A stretch of 64,000 nt of DNA, taken from assembly GCA_949987565.1 (NCBI GenBank), contig OX465103.1, forward strand, positions 1,913,045-1,977,044, given 5' to 3'. Origin of the DNA: Luidia sarsii. Lineage: Eukaryota; Echinodermata; Asteroidea; Paxillosida; Luidiidae. The position numbers and the translations under genes were made by a program. The notes beneath the pieces were generated by a model, which was not told the origin of the DNA, made no database searches, and saw only the letters and a program-made list of their open reading frames with translations. Of this stretch, positions 23,201 through 31,513 are shown piece after piece (position 1 is the first letter of the stretch; every line of letters starts with the position of its first letter).

Positions 23201-24908
23201 TCTTCATTGTCTTGGTCCTATGCAGCATTTACCTTCCGACTGGCCTTCCCCAAGACCCGTTGGCGTATCTAGTTTACTCGCTGCAGATGTCCGGTGATTG
23301 GATGCACTTGTAGACACCCGTCTCTCTGCTGTCGGAAAAAAAAAAAAACAGCAGCTGAGTATTTCACTATGAAGTCATCATTGATCATCATCGATTGGCT
23401 GCAAGGCAGGCGACCACAAAGATTCTCGCTTCAACTTTATCACCGGCAAATAAGCCTGTCTTGTACGGGTGTTCCTGACCTCAGACAACCTGAGGGTGTC
23501 AAGGTAGATCTCACCGGCCCCCACTCCAGAGAGAGAGTTAAGGATTCTGGATGGATTCTTGGGCGGCATGAAGAAGAAGTACGAAGAAGTAGGTTGCAAC
23601 ACTTGACAACAATCGATTCCACTATGAACATCTTAACCGTGAAAATGGGGTGAAAATGTAATTTAGCCGTGAAAAGAAAATTCACCATGTTTTCACTCCT
23701 ATTTCATGGCACACAGTTAGCCAAGTCATTTTCACGGTGTTTTCACCGGTGGTCTCCAAGGCCACATTCCTGGTGGCAAATGGCTAGAGGCAATTTAGAA
23801 GTATCTGGGAGTAACAGGTACAAGGACACCATACAGTACCTCTATGGGGGCTGGTGGTCCCTACTGGTAATTGAATAAGCCATCCCTCAAGGCTGGAGTT
23901 TGCCACCCTAGATATTCACGCTTTATTTCAGGGTCTCTTTAGTGACCTGAAGATGTCCTTATCAGGTCAGAGAGGCGATTATTTTCACAGTGAATTCACT
24001 GTAAAATGCACCATGAAAGTGACTTTTTAGTTTCACGGCGAAATGACATTTTTACCCCTTTTTCACGGTTTAGATGTTCATAGTGTTCGTGGGCTTTGGC
24101 ACTTACCAAGGTCTGCCTTGTGTGGAGTTTTGTTTTTGTCCATCTTGGACTTGGACTTCTGAGACTGCCCCAGCGATGCGCTGACAGCGCCCCCGTGAAG
24201 GTCTCTCACAGTGGACATGGCACTGCCGAGGGTCGAGTCCATGGCGGAGTGGGTGCCCGGCTTGCCCCCGTCCCCGTCGCACTCCTCCCCCCGCTTCTTC
24301 CGTCGCCTCCGCCTGTCGCCCTTGTCGCCGTCGGCGCCGCTCTCCTCCTGAGGCGGCTGCTCGGGCTCCGACCTCTTGGCTCCGCCCTCCGCCTCCCTCG
24401 CCTCGTCCCGGGGCGCGTTCTCGGGGCACTGCCACTCGTAGCGCGTGTACTGGACCTCGGCCGTCAGGTCCCTGTAGCCGCTCTTGAGGTAGTTGACCAG
24501 CTCCCGGGGCAGGTCCAGCTGCTCGCTCTCGAAGAGGTAGAGGATCTTGGAGAGCTGGACCAGGAGCGTCGGGGCGGCCATCACCGCCTCGTGGTACAGC
24601 TGGCGCTGGGAGTAGTCGCCGTCCTCCAGACTGTCCAGGCTGCCGCGCCGGCCGTTGCCCCTGCGTAGGAGCAGCCCGTCCAGCCCCTTGCCCTCCTCGT
24701 CCTCGCCGCCGTCCTCCCCTCCATCGCCCTCCTGGTTCTTCTTGCTCTTCTGCCGCTCCTGGCTGGAGAGGAAGGCGGCCAGGCGCGGGTTGAGGTTGGC
24801 AAAGCGGAGGCTCCGCGGGAGCTCGTCCGGGTGCTTCCGGCGACGCTTCTTCCGCTTGAGAATGATCTTCTGGTCAAAGAAGAACACCTGGGAGCTCTGT
24901 GCCATCAT
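8299..24908 (-). CDS. C3orf20: FAM194-family protein, C3orf20-like
   Basis: Exons in transcript order: 24908-24107, 23325-23233, 22816-22705, 21024-20791, 20288-20130, 17517-17271, 16871-16609, 15499-15098, 12776-12539, 11634-11518, 10800-10658, 9527-9303, and a tentative last exon 8374-8299 (stop TGA). All junctions keep one frame, giving about 1036 residues. ATG ATG at 24908 sits in a GTCGCCATGATGG context; an upstream 5' UTR exon is likely. The first exon is basic, then has a helical QLYHEAVMAAPTLLVQLSKI segment that I recognise from the C3orf20 N-terminus. Exons 4-6 form the FAM194 core (GLPDGTMNV, YPSGLLAIVTS, GFYTIVYNDND, SCYHPNGMIR). Exons 9-11 carry CVTSSLLPDG, HNAVPGMFL and LFCDHIFNGYGN. 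Exon 8 is low-complexity Ser/Ala/Arg. Function is unknown; ERICH6 relatives are the alternative name. The exon-4 donor (GTATCC) is weak. Confidence 0.75.
8699..9172 (+). mobile_element. CACTA-like MITE, copy 1
   Basis: 474 bp, beginning CACTATGAACATCTAAACCG and ending with its inverse, flanked by AGA on both sides (8696-8698, 9173-9175). The CACTA ends and 3-bp duplication match the CACTA/EnSpm superfamily. It lies 130 bp downstream of the donor of exon 12 of the C3orf20-like gene. Confidence 0.9.
9521..10000. repeat. 97-bp tandem array overlapping a splice acceptor
   Basis: Five units (periods 97, 97, 97, 92, 97). Each has GGTAGGACTGCATCAATG, the TACACGTATTATGATCATGA block and a copy of the dispersed motif in minus orientation (CGATCCTAGCAGGACCTTTC). 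The first unit contains the acceptor of exon 12 of the minus-strand gene (exon base 9527), so the array has multiplied that splice site. Confidence 0.9.
10046..10280. repeat. Foldback copy of the GGTGACACCATGTATCAGG repeat
   Basis: An almost perfect palindrome. The left arm runs GGTTTGTGGTGACACCATGT onward and the right arm ends ACATGGTGTCACCGCAAACC, with the centre near 10162. The minus strand of the left arm holds a hammerhead-like core, CTGATGA, then GGCCAG paired with CTGGTC, then GAAACGTT. Intronic. Confidence 0.85.
10875..11463. repeat. 39-bp intronic minisatellite
   Basis: About 15 copies of a 39-bp unit containing CCCTGGGAACAAGGCCGACA, between exons 10 and 11 of the minus-strand gene. 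Because 39 is a multiple of three, the array makes long ORFs in several frames on both strands (plus-frame repeat ENPGNKADKALAL). I regard these as non-coding. Confidence 0.9.
12053..12522 (-). mobile_element. CACTA-like MITE, copy 2
   Basis: 470 bp, CACTATGAATATC start and GATGTTCATAGTG end, flanked by TCT on both sides (12050-12052, 12523-12525). It lies 16 bp downstream of the donor of exon 9 and fills over half of that intron. Confidence 0.9.
13614..14138. mobile_element. Tc1/mariner-like MITE, TA duplication
   Basis: 525 bp with inverted ends AAGCAGTGTCCGCACTGGAC and GTCCAGTGCGGACGCGGCTT, flanked by TA on both sides. A further internal palindrome repeats the end at about 14056-14131. 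It lies in the intron between exons 8 and 9 of the minus-strand gene. The superfamily is inferred from the TA duplication alone. Confidence 0.75.
15538..15900 (+). mobile_element. Non-autonomous DNA transposon, CAGGCATGCAAC termini, copy 2
   Basis: 363 bp, starting CAGGCATGCAACTCTTG and ending TTGCATGCCTG. The flanks are CAGCAT and CAACAT, a 6-bp duplication with one mismatch. Its edge is 38 bp from the exon-8 acceptor of the C3orf20-like gene. Confidence 0.85.
16108..16557 (-). mobile_element. CACTA-like MITE, copy 3 (one end damaged)
   Basis: The left end reads CACCGCATCTAAACCGTG, so TATGAA of the terminus is replaced; the right end GATGTTCATAGTG is intact. No matching 3-bp flank remains. 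It lies 51 bp downstream of the exon-7 donor. Confidence 0.85.
16967..17250 (+). mobile_element. TTAA-target MITE nested in another MITE end
   Basis: GGGGCTAATTTCATAGAGCTGC (16975 onward) is the left end of the AATTTCATAGAGCC family. At its internal TTAA (16998-17001) a second element begins, AGCCCCTACACAACATTGGT. That element is recognisable to about 17246 and is truncated before the exon-6 donor at 17270. Confidence 0.7.
17740..18640 (-). repeat. 75-bp tandem array of a tRNA 5'-half (A box)
   Basis: Twelve units of about 75 bp. On the minus strand each reads GGGCTGGATAGCTCAGATGG then TAAGAGCGCTGG, which matches the D-arm and A box of a tRNA. No B box or 3' half is present, so these are not tRNA genes. 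The array lies in the intron between exons 5 and 6, in the sense orientation of the host gene. Confidence 0.9.
18760..20106. repeat. 23-bp minisatellite, about 58 copies
   Basis: The unit is close to ATGAAGACCAAAGTGAAATTCCT, with CACAG and CAAAG variants. It ends 24 bp from the edge of exon 5 (20130) of the C3orf20-like gene, so the array starts almost at that donor site. With the 75-bp array it makes up nearly the whole 2.6-kb intron. Confidence 0.95.
20560..20700 (+). repeat. Structured dispersed repeat copy
   Basis: AGGTTTGCAGTGATACCATG, then the hairpin GGCTCTGAAAAGAGCC, then TCAATGTTTCCGGTAGTGTG and a TAGTCAGGA segment. Read on the minus strand it ends in a degenerate hammerhead-like motif. 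Confidence 0.7.
22113..22576 (+). mobile_element. CACTA-like MITE, copy 4
   Basis: 464 bp, CACTATGAACATCTAAACCG to its inverse, flanked by TTT on both sides (22110-22112, 22577-22579). It lies 128 bp downstream of the exon-3 donor. Confidence 0.92.
23620..24085 (-). mobile_element. CACTA-like MITE, copy 5
   Basis: 466 bp, flanked by TTC on both sides (23617-23619, 24086-24088). It lies 21 bp downstream of the exon-1 donor of the C3orf20-like gene. Confidence 0.92.
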
Positions 24909-26900
24909 GGCGACACCAGGGCTGGGTAGTGGCCTCCCTCCTGTCAATACCGATCCAGTTACAACTTTTGATTAAAAATCATTTCACATTAAAGTGATAT
25001 ACACAAATTATGTTACAAACTGCTCATCGACTTGAAGTTGAATGACCAAATTACAAATCTCAAAAATGTGAAAGGGCCTGACATAAACCATTCCAGCAGG
25101 ACCTTTCTCAAAGGTAGCCCACAGAAGGCCATCAAAAGCTCTAGGGTCCTTTTTTTTTCTTACATTTTTTTATGTGTTTTTTATAGATTTTTAGCATTAA
25201 TCTAAGATCATTCAGAGAGATATTGCTCGATGACATTTGCACAAACTTCCGCATGCATGTCCCTGATGTTTTGATCTTTGAAGGACCTCTCTCATTCTAA
25301 GAGGTCCTGCTAAGATCGAAACATTTGGGTCATCCAAGTTTGTAAGCACTAAGCACTTTGCAACATTTCTCTAATTGTAATTAACGCAAGGCTTTCTCTT
25401 GTTTTTATACTCCAGCAAATGTTCCAGGCACACAGGATTGAGTAATTACCATCCATAGTCAGCACAATTCACCAATGCAGTCAAAACTTTTCTACCAGTA
25501 CCACCCTCATTTTATTTCTTCGCGAGTGCTGTGATCTACAGACCACAGTAGCCTGGCTACAGTAGTATGTTCAGAACAGTACCCCCTATCAATACTATAG
25601 TATAGTACTAGTAGTATCATTTCCAGTGACTGTAGCTAAGGCTAGCTAAAGCTATGGTTAATCTAAATGTAGACCTGTATACAGACAGTGTAACACTGTA
25701 ACTTGTAAGGTAGGAATAGGATATGGGTCCTGTTTACAAAACTGTTGTAGGTATGGTTTAAACAATGGTCTAAGAGTAAGAGTAAGAGTAAGACTAGAGT
25801 AAGAGTAAGAGAAAGACTAAGGCTACGAAGACTTAGTAGTTAGTAACTAATATTAAGTAAGAGAAAGACTAACCTAGATAGCTGTAACTTACACCAACTC
25901 CCCCTCTCGGGGTCAAAATAATATAAATAAAATGTTGGCAATACCTGGTCGGGGTAAGTTCAACAACATGACACATGTTTATGTTAAATTGTTATTAATC
26001 ATTATTGGAACTAGAACCTAGAAATAGAAGTCGCAAGACACAAGCAGGCCTCATTTCAAGAAAAAAATTTACCGAAAAGGACAAAGCACCGTACTCTGTA
26101 CTAAGTAAAAAGTACTTGCCTGATTCAGGTAAGTCCCATTTTAGGAATTTCCAGTCAGTAACCTAGCGTCCTCTGCTATAGTCCTAGGGTCTAGAATGAC
26201 AGGCCTAACCAGCCTGCACATCAAATAACGGTGTCGATCAAGCCAGTGACACAATCAAGTCTTGATTCGAAACTTCTGACTCAACCATGCAACCGATCTA
26301 CCTGCCGATCGAGCATAAAAAGCAGCTCAGCCTCACGGCACTATATCAACTTCCTGCTATGGCGACAGTTTGACTAAGCGTACCGTACCGACCTAGTCCT
26401 ACACTCGATACTCGGCAGCAACACCATGTAATCAATTACCTAGGCCGTCCAATGGACATTTTTTTTTACTGCTGCACGGCGTAAGTTGCCACGCAACTGA
26501 CTCAATAATGAAATGGTCGACTATTTGCCGTGTAGTTCGTATCAGGAGAATTCGGACTGATTTTATGACTATACGACTTGATTGAAGAAGGAATTCGCAA
26601 ACATTAGAGCAAAATATCGGGTTTCATTGATGATCAACATGGGACTTCCAAAAATGGATGAGTTAAACACTTGAAACTAAAAAAACGTAATCTACATGAT
26701 GAAATTGTTAAGTCTGGATGAACGGATGAACCGTCCAGATTTTTTTGGCTGAAACCTTGAGGGCGCTGTTTCCAATCGCCGCATAGAAGCACATCCCACA
26801 CGTGATTCTTCTACTTCTATTCTAGTTCTAGTTCTACTTCTAGACCAATTTGCTAATCATAAATTTGACAAAGCACCTATAAAACCCGTTCTGTAGCAAA
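24909..26900. promoter_or_regulatory. Divergent intergenic region, C3orf20-like / TOMM6
   Basis: The two start codons point away from each other across about 2 kb. It contains two dispersed-motif copies (about 25070 and 25290) and short runs of AGAGTA at 25780-25860. Promoter and any 5' UTR exons for both genes should lie here, but I could not place transcription starts. Confidence 0.4.
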
Positions 26901-28907
26901 ATGGCTGATGAAAAGTCATCTGTTGTTGATAAATGCGTATGGTTCACTAAAGATTTATACAAGAATCCATTCAAGAGGTAAGTAATATCAGAGTAGAGTT
27001 CGGCCCAAGTAACTTACTCTCAAAAGCGATTATTAATATATTATCATTATTATTATTATTATTTTATGAATCAAGTCGGGGCTGGAGAATTCATCCACTT
27101 TTAATGATCCCCGAACTCATGTAACCGGCTCTACACCTAATTGTGATTTTCTTATGTATGCAAAATTAATTGGGTCGTGAAGTTGTGAACCTTGTCCTTC
27201 GAGTAACCTGACAAGTCACCCTTTTTTTATCGAATTTTGGAATTCGGAGGGCCGGGTGACTGTAGCGAGTGTAGGGTCCCAATACTTCAGAAGGTTAAGA
27301 CCAGCAACTACCGATTTTTCGACTCCCTCCTTCCGAAATCCCAAGAGTTTATCTCTGAAAACACCTGTGAAACTTTCCCATGTGCCCAGTGTTGGAGTCA
27401 GTAAGACCATATTTTCCTTCCTCCATGGTAAGACTGAGAATCACAGATTTGATTACTGGTATTTTGGTTTACCCTCGTTTGGGAAAAAGCGAGAAATTTT
27501 CCCTCAGTCCTCAGTTGATCGAGAACAGGTCTCTCCCGTCCAACAAACTGACGGGCGCTGGCCATCTATGATTTGCAACTGAACCGGTATACGCAAATCT
27601 AGGAATGTGCTGTCAGGTCTGTGTGCACAGTGGGTCTGTATGGGTGTGTGCGTGTGCACCCGTTGAGTACCGGCAACTGTTTCCTTAGCAGCACAAAGCT
27701 GTGGACCGAATTCTCAGTACTTATGCCCGGCCATTGGACTCAGTGCAATTCGCGCAACTTTGTGTCATAATTCATACAATAGCAGCACGTACCCCTAGAA
27801 CTGTGGGGTTCTACTAGTACTACCCCCAGAACTGTGGGGTTCTACGTCGTCCGCTGCTCTCCCGACCGGAACCCCACAGATAACTAGGCTTTTTTCCCAT
27901 AGGCTTCTGTGTAACGTTCACAAGTGCTGTGGCATAGGGATCAGCAGGTTCAGCATAACTCATAAAATACTCCTTCATTTGGCCCAAGATTTCTAGCAAA
28001 TGTGGTTTACATACCACGCACCTGTGTGCAACTGTCCATTTGGCGAAAATGTGTCGATTTCCAAAAAAAAATGGGCGAAAACCTCCCGGTTCGGTTGCAA
28101 CATTCAAACGGCAGCTCCGTAACTGGCAGTCTGGTCCCTGTAGTACGGTATAGCGCCTTGCTTCGAAGACGTACAGGGGACCAGACTGCCAGTTGCGGCG
28201 CTGCCGTTTGGATCTTGCGACCAAACCGGGAGGTTTTCGCCCATTTTTTTGGGGGGAAATCGACACATTTTCGCCAAATGGACAGTTGCACACAGGTGCG
28301 TGGTATGTAAACCACATTTGCTAGAAATCTTGGGCCATGTGAAGCAGTATTTTATGAGTTATGCTGAACCTGCTGATCCCTATGCCACAGCACTTGTGAA
28401 CGTTACACAGAAGCCTATGGGAAAAAAGCCTAGTTATCTGTGGGGTTCCGGTCGGGAGAGCAGCGGACGACGTAGAACCCCACAGTTCTGGGGGTAAGCA
28501 GCACGCTGGTTACAATTACGCATTGACTTTGTGTTCATTGTTTCCTTAATTGTTTTTTTTTAGGGTGGCAGCGTAAATATAGGGTCGGTCGGGTAACCGG
28601 AAGCAAAACTTTGTTTATGTTTTGCCTTTGAGTTTTGCCTACAACAGCGGATATATTCCACTTGCCATCCTGAAAATGGTCTGGACTGCTCATCGACTGG
28701 AATGACGGAAATTGCAAATCTCAGAAACATGGAGACTCTGTCACACCCCGACGTGTAGTAGCAGGACAGATTCTAAAGTGAATGGTTTATTTTGGTTTCA
28801 CTTTCAGGCAGCTGATCAAGAATGTGCTACTCTTTGGCGTTGGTGTTTGGCTGGCGAGGGAATTTGCTGACGTCGATGTAGTTGGACCGTCTGCACCGGT
28901 GGCATAA
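26901..28907 (+). CDS. TOMM6: Mitochondrial import receptor subunit TOM6 homologue
   Basis: Two exons, 26901-26977 and 28808-28907, joined AG|G in one frame to give 58 residues ending in TAA. The ATG is in a good context (AGCAAAATGG). The protein has a short polar N-terminus, a VDKCVWFTKDLYKNPFKRQL segment, then a hydrophobic NVLLFGVGVWLARE helix and an acidic-proline tail. This follows the layout of TOM6: a small tail-anchored outer-membrane protein that stabilises the TOM translocase. The GVWLAR motif followed by DxD in the tail is the strongest match to vertebrate TOMM6, which is slightly longer at the N-terminus. The 1.8-kb intron holds two transposon-like blocks. Confidence 0.9.
27195..27700 (+). 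repeat. Degraded copy related to the 36691-37209 element
   Basis: Internal segments such as TGAGAATCACAGATTTGATTAC resemble the interior of the element at 36691-37209 (GTGAGAATCATCGATTTCAA). The left end (CGAGTAACCTGACAAGTCACCC) is a diverged form of its terminus. Boundaries are approximate. Confidence 0.4.
27790..28496. mobile_element. Foldback transposon with 9-bp TSD
   Basis: A 707-bp near-complete palindrome in the TOMM6 intron. Both ends share TACCCC...GGGGTA and GAACTGTGGGGTTCTAC. AGCAGCACG flanks both sides (27781-27789, 28497-28505). The arms meet near 28155. The left end carries an extra copy of the terminus. A 9-bp duplication with long inverted repeats suggests a Mutator-like (MULE) origin. 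ORFs inside occur on both strands because the arms mirror each other, and none looks like a gene. Confidence 0.85.
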
Positions 28908-29519
28908 TGTCGGGCAGTTTAATAGACAAGGTATATCGATATTCACGGTGTATGCCATCAGAGAGAATATGGAAGTGCATTTTGTTTTGTAAAAACTCTG
29001 GCTTGGCTCTAGTTTACCATGCCATTGGTGTTTGGAACAGAATTTAACCGGCTGAATTCTACAGTGCACAAACTCATTTGATTAATTACATTGACTGTGA
29101 ATGACTAGCTTTTTGTAGCAACTCCTTGCAAGCTTTTTGAGACAAGTAGCAACCGTTAAGTAATTTGATTGTATAAATTGTTCACAGCTTTGCTGGAACA
29201 CTCCTTGGGAGAATAGGGAGTCTGTGTTTATTCTAGACTGTGAATAAGAACATTATCTCCTATTTAGTCAAGCGTTAGCCCCCCCCCCCAAAAAAAAAGA
29301 AGATAGGTGTGCTTCCAGTTTCCCAGCCAACCCTATTTTGACGGCGTGAGCCTAATTTTAGGAAAGTGTTTCCTGCCCAACCCTATTTTGACAGTCAATC
29401 TGTTTGTCAGTGCAGCTCTATTTTGAAAGCACGACTAGTAACTTAAAACAACGTGATTTTAATCAACCAACCCTGCATACATGTATTTGTTTATGTTGAC
29501 TTGAGTATATATTGTACTA

Positions 29520-29780
29520 TATGCCTTTGAGAAAGGTCCTGCTAGGATCGAAACGTCAGGCCCACCAAATGTTGAGATATAACACTAGTACGTGACTCTG
29601 CGTCAGTCACAAGAAGTTTGTTATATACTTGTCTCTCACAAACTCAAACTGAGTTGGGCGTACATGTAGGTGGTTTGCGGTGACACTATGCACATGTACT
29701 CTTCTTAAGAGGAGTATGGCTCTGACAAGAGCCGGTAACTGAACGTTTTGGGTAGTGTGCCCGTCGTCAGGACTGGATGT
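29520..29780. repeat. Two dispersed structured repeats
   Basis: A GATCGAAACGTCAGG copy (29522-29576, plus) is followed by a GGTTTGCGGTGACACTATGC copy (29668-29780). The second has the hairpin GGCTCTGACAAGAGCC and, read on the minus strand, a CTGACGACGGGC segment. Both lie downstream of TOMM6. Confidence 0.7.
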
Positions 29781-30910
29781 ATGTCCTTGGCTTAATACCA
29801 ACTTTATCCTCCTTATCTCACTGCACAGAATCATATCGTTGCCAGACATTGTCAGCCCACCTGGATGCAGCACAGAGTAAAGATGGCCCCCTCAAAATGG
29901 CCCCAGCAAAATGATTGCTGGAGGAAGTCTGCAGGGATCAGTCCAAAAGAGGAATGGGTCGAATGCTAGCAATCACTCATTAACCAATTCAAATGGCTGT
30001 ACTGACAGTATGCTAAAAAGTATCAAATTCCGATTCCCTTCCCAAATGTTTTCTTTGTCTTGCTCACTTCATAATTTGGAGGTTTAGTTGATAGCAACTT
30101 GAAGTTTCTGGTGTCTTTTGGACCCAACGTGACCTGTAAAAAGCACCATTTTGTCTGCGTGAAGGACAACCCTCATGATCCTCCTGAGGAGAAATGTTGA
30201 AACTGTTTACAGTTGATGCATGCACTGGGCAACCTGCCAGATAAGAGTTTTGCATTTCATTGACAATCTGAAGAGAATAAATCACCAACATCAAGAAGCA
30301 AACTTCATTTTTGAAACTGGAAACTTGTTTTGTCCAAAGCAAACATTTTATTATGTACATTTACTACTTGTACTTGTTATCACATGGTCGAAAAACCCTA
30401 ATTTTTAAGGAAAGAAACAGGTTTTACAGTTCCTGTGGGTAAAAGGAAAATCTTATTTAGAAACTTGAGAATGAAAGCAGGCTTTTCAGCGATTGGAAGG
30501 TGCACATTTGGCACGGTCAGCCAGAAGTGAGACGTGAGTGCTTGTGGCGCTCAGGTTGGCATTATGTCTGCAGTAACGTATCCATAACTCATTTGAGTTT
30601 AATTTTTTTTCTCCATATAAATGACTTAATGAGTCCCATATTTAACACCAGGACTATAAGGGGGTATTATCTGTGAACTACTGTCATACTGTGCCAATTT
30701 CTACTTTGTAGTCAAAGCAAGAGTTCTAAAATATCTGTGTTTTAGCTGATACTGGTCACCCCGAGTGGTCACTGTTTGTACAGGAAGTTGATTAAAATTC
30801 CCAGTGTAAAAAGTACCTCTTTTGTTCGGAGTTCAATTGATGAGAAACCCTGAATGGATCTTGCTGTACCTTCTGTAGAAGAATGAGAGAGGTGTTACTG
30901 TGCTCCATGT
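29781..30910. other. Intergenic, nothing recognised
   Basis: Sequence between the convergent TOMM6 and MED20 genes. A TTTATT at about 30346 could be a minus-strand polyadenylation signal for MED20, but it is far from the stop codon. No exon is visible. Confidence 0.4.
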
Positions 30911-30915
30911 CAACC

Positions 30916-31160
30916 AGGGGCAAATTTCATAGAGCCGCTTTAGCTTCAAAATGTGCTTAAGCGCAAAAAATCATGAGCCACAGAATCCCCTTGCCTACCC
31001 AAACTTCACTTTTGTTTCATGCTAAGTATAGAAGAGTGGAATACAAGTCAAAAGCAATGGACATCACATCGCAGTGCGGTTTGTAATCCTGCTTACACGA
31101 GGAAGACTTTTCCTGCTTAGCAGATTTTCATGCTTAAGCGGCTCTATGAAATTGGACCCA
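30916..31160 (+). mobile_element. MITE of the AATTTCATAGAGCCGCTTAAGC family
   Basis: About 245 bp with inverted ends GGGGCAAATTTCATAGAGCC and GGCTCTATGAAATTGGACCC. It is the best preserved of three full-length copies. It probably lies in the MED20 3' flank. Confidence 0.8.
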
Positions 31161-31513
31161 GGTCTCTATGGAAAATTAGGAAGGTTATGGCTCTGGTGGT
31201 CCCTAAAGCTGGATTCAAACCTCCAGTTTGTGAGCAGAAGTCTACACTCTACACACCCCAACACCGGGTGTAGTAAGAATTGAAATATCTCACAATCTGA
31301 CATTCTGGGGGAAGTTTTTGTAAGCAAGCTAGATTCGGAGATCTACACCAAGGAGCTGCTTCGACTTCTGCAGAGGCCCTAAAGGGTTACACCCATGCAC
31401 CTGTGCCATTTGAACCCCCAGACTGGACTCGAACCCCCGCCCCATTACATCAGGGAAGAGTTTCCCCGTGGAGCCGCGACAGTCCGATAAAAGGCTTGGT
31501 CCGCTGACTCCGG

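Noticed and set aside
23378..23602. Extra exon of the C3orf20-like gene on the minus strand
   Set aside because: The frame FFMPPKNPSRILNSLSGVGA looks coding-like, but no acceptor and donor pair preserves the phase between exons 1 and 2, which join cleanly without it.
27820..28497. Mirror ORFs of 82-165 residues in the TOMM6 intron
   Set aside because: They come from the two arms of one palindromic transposon and encode the same sequence.
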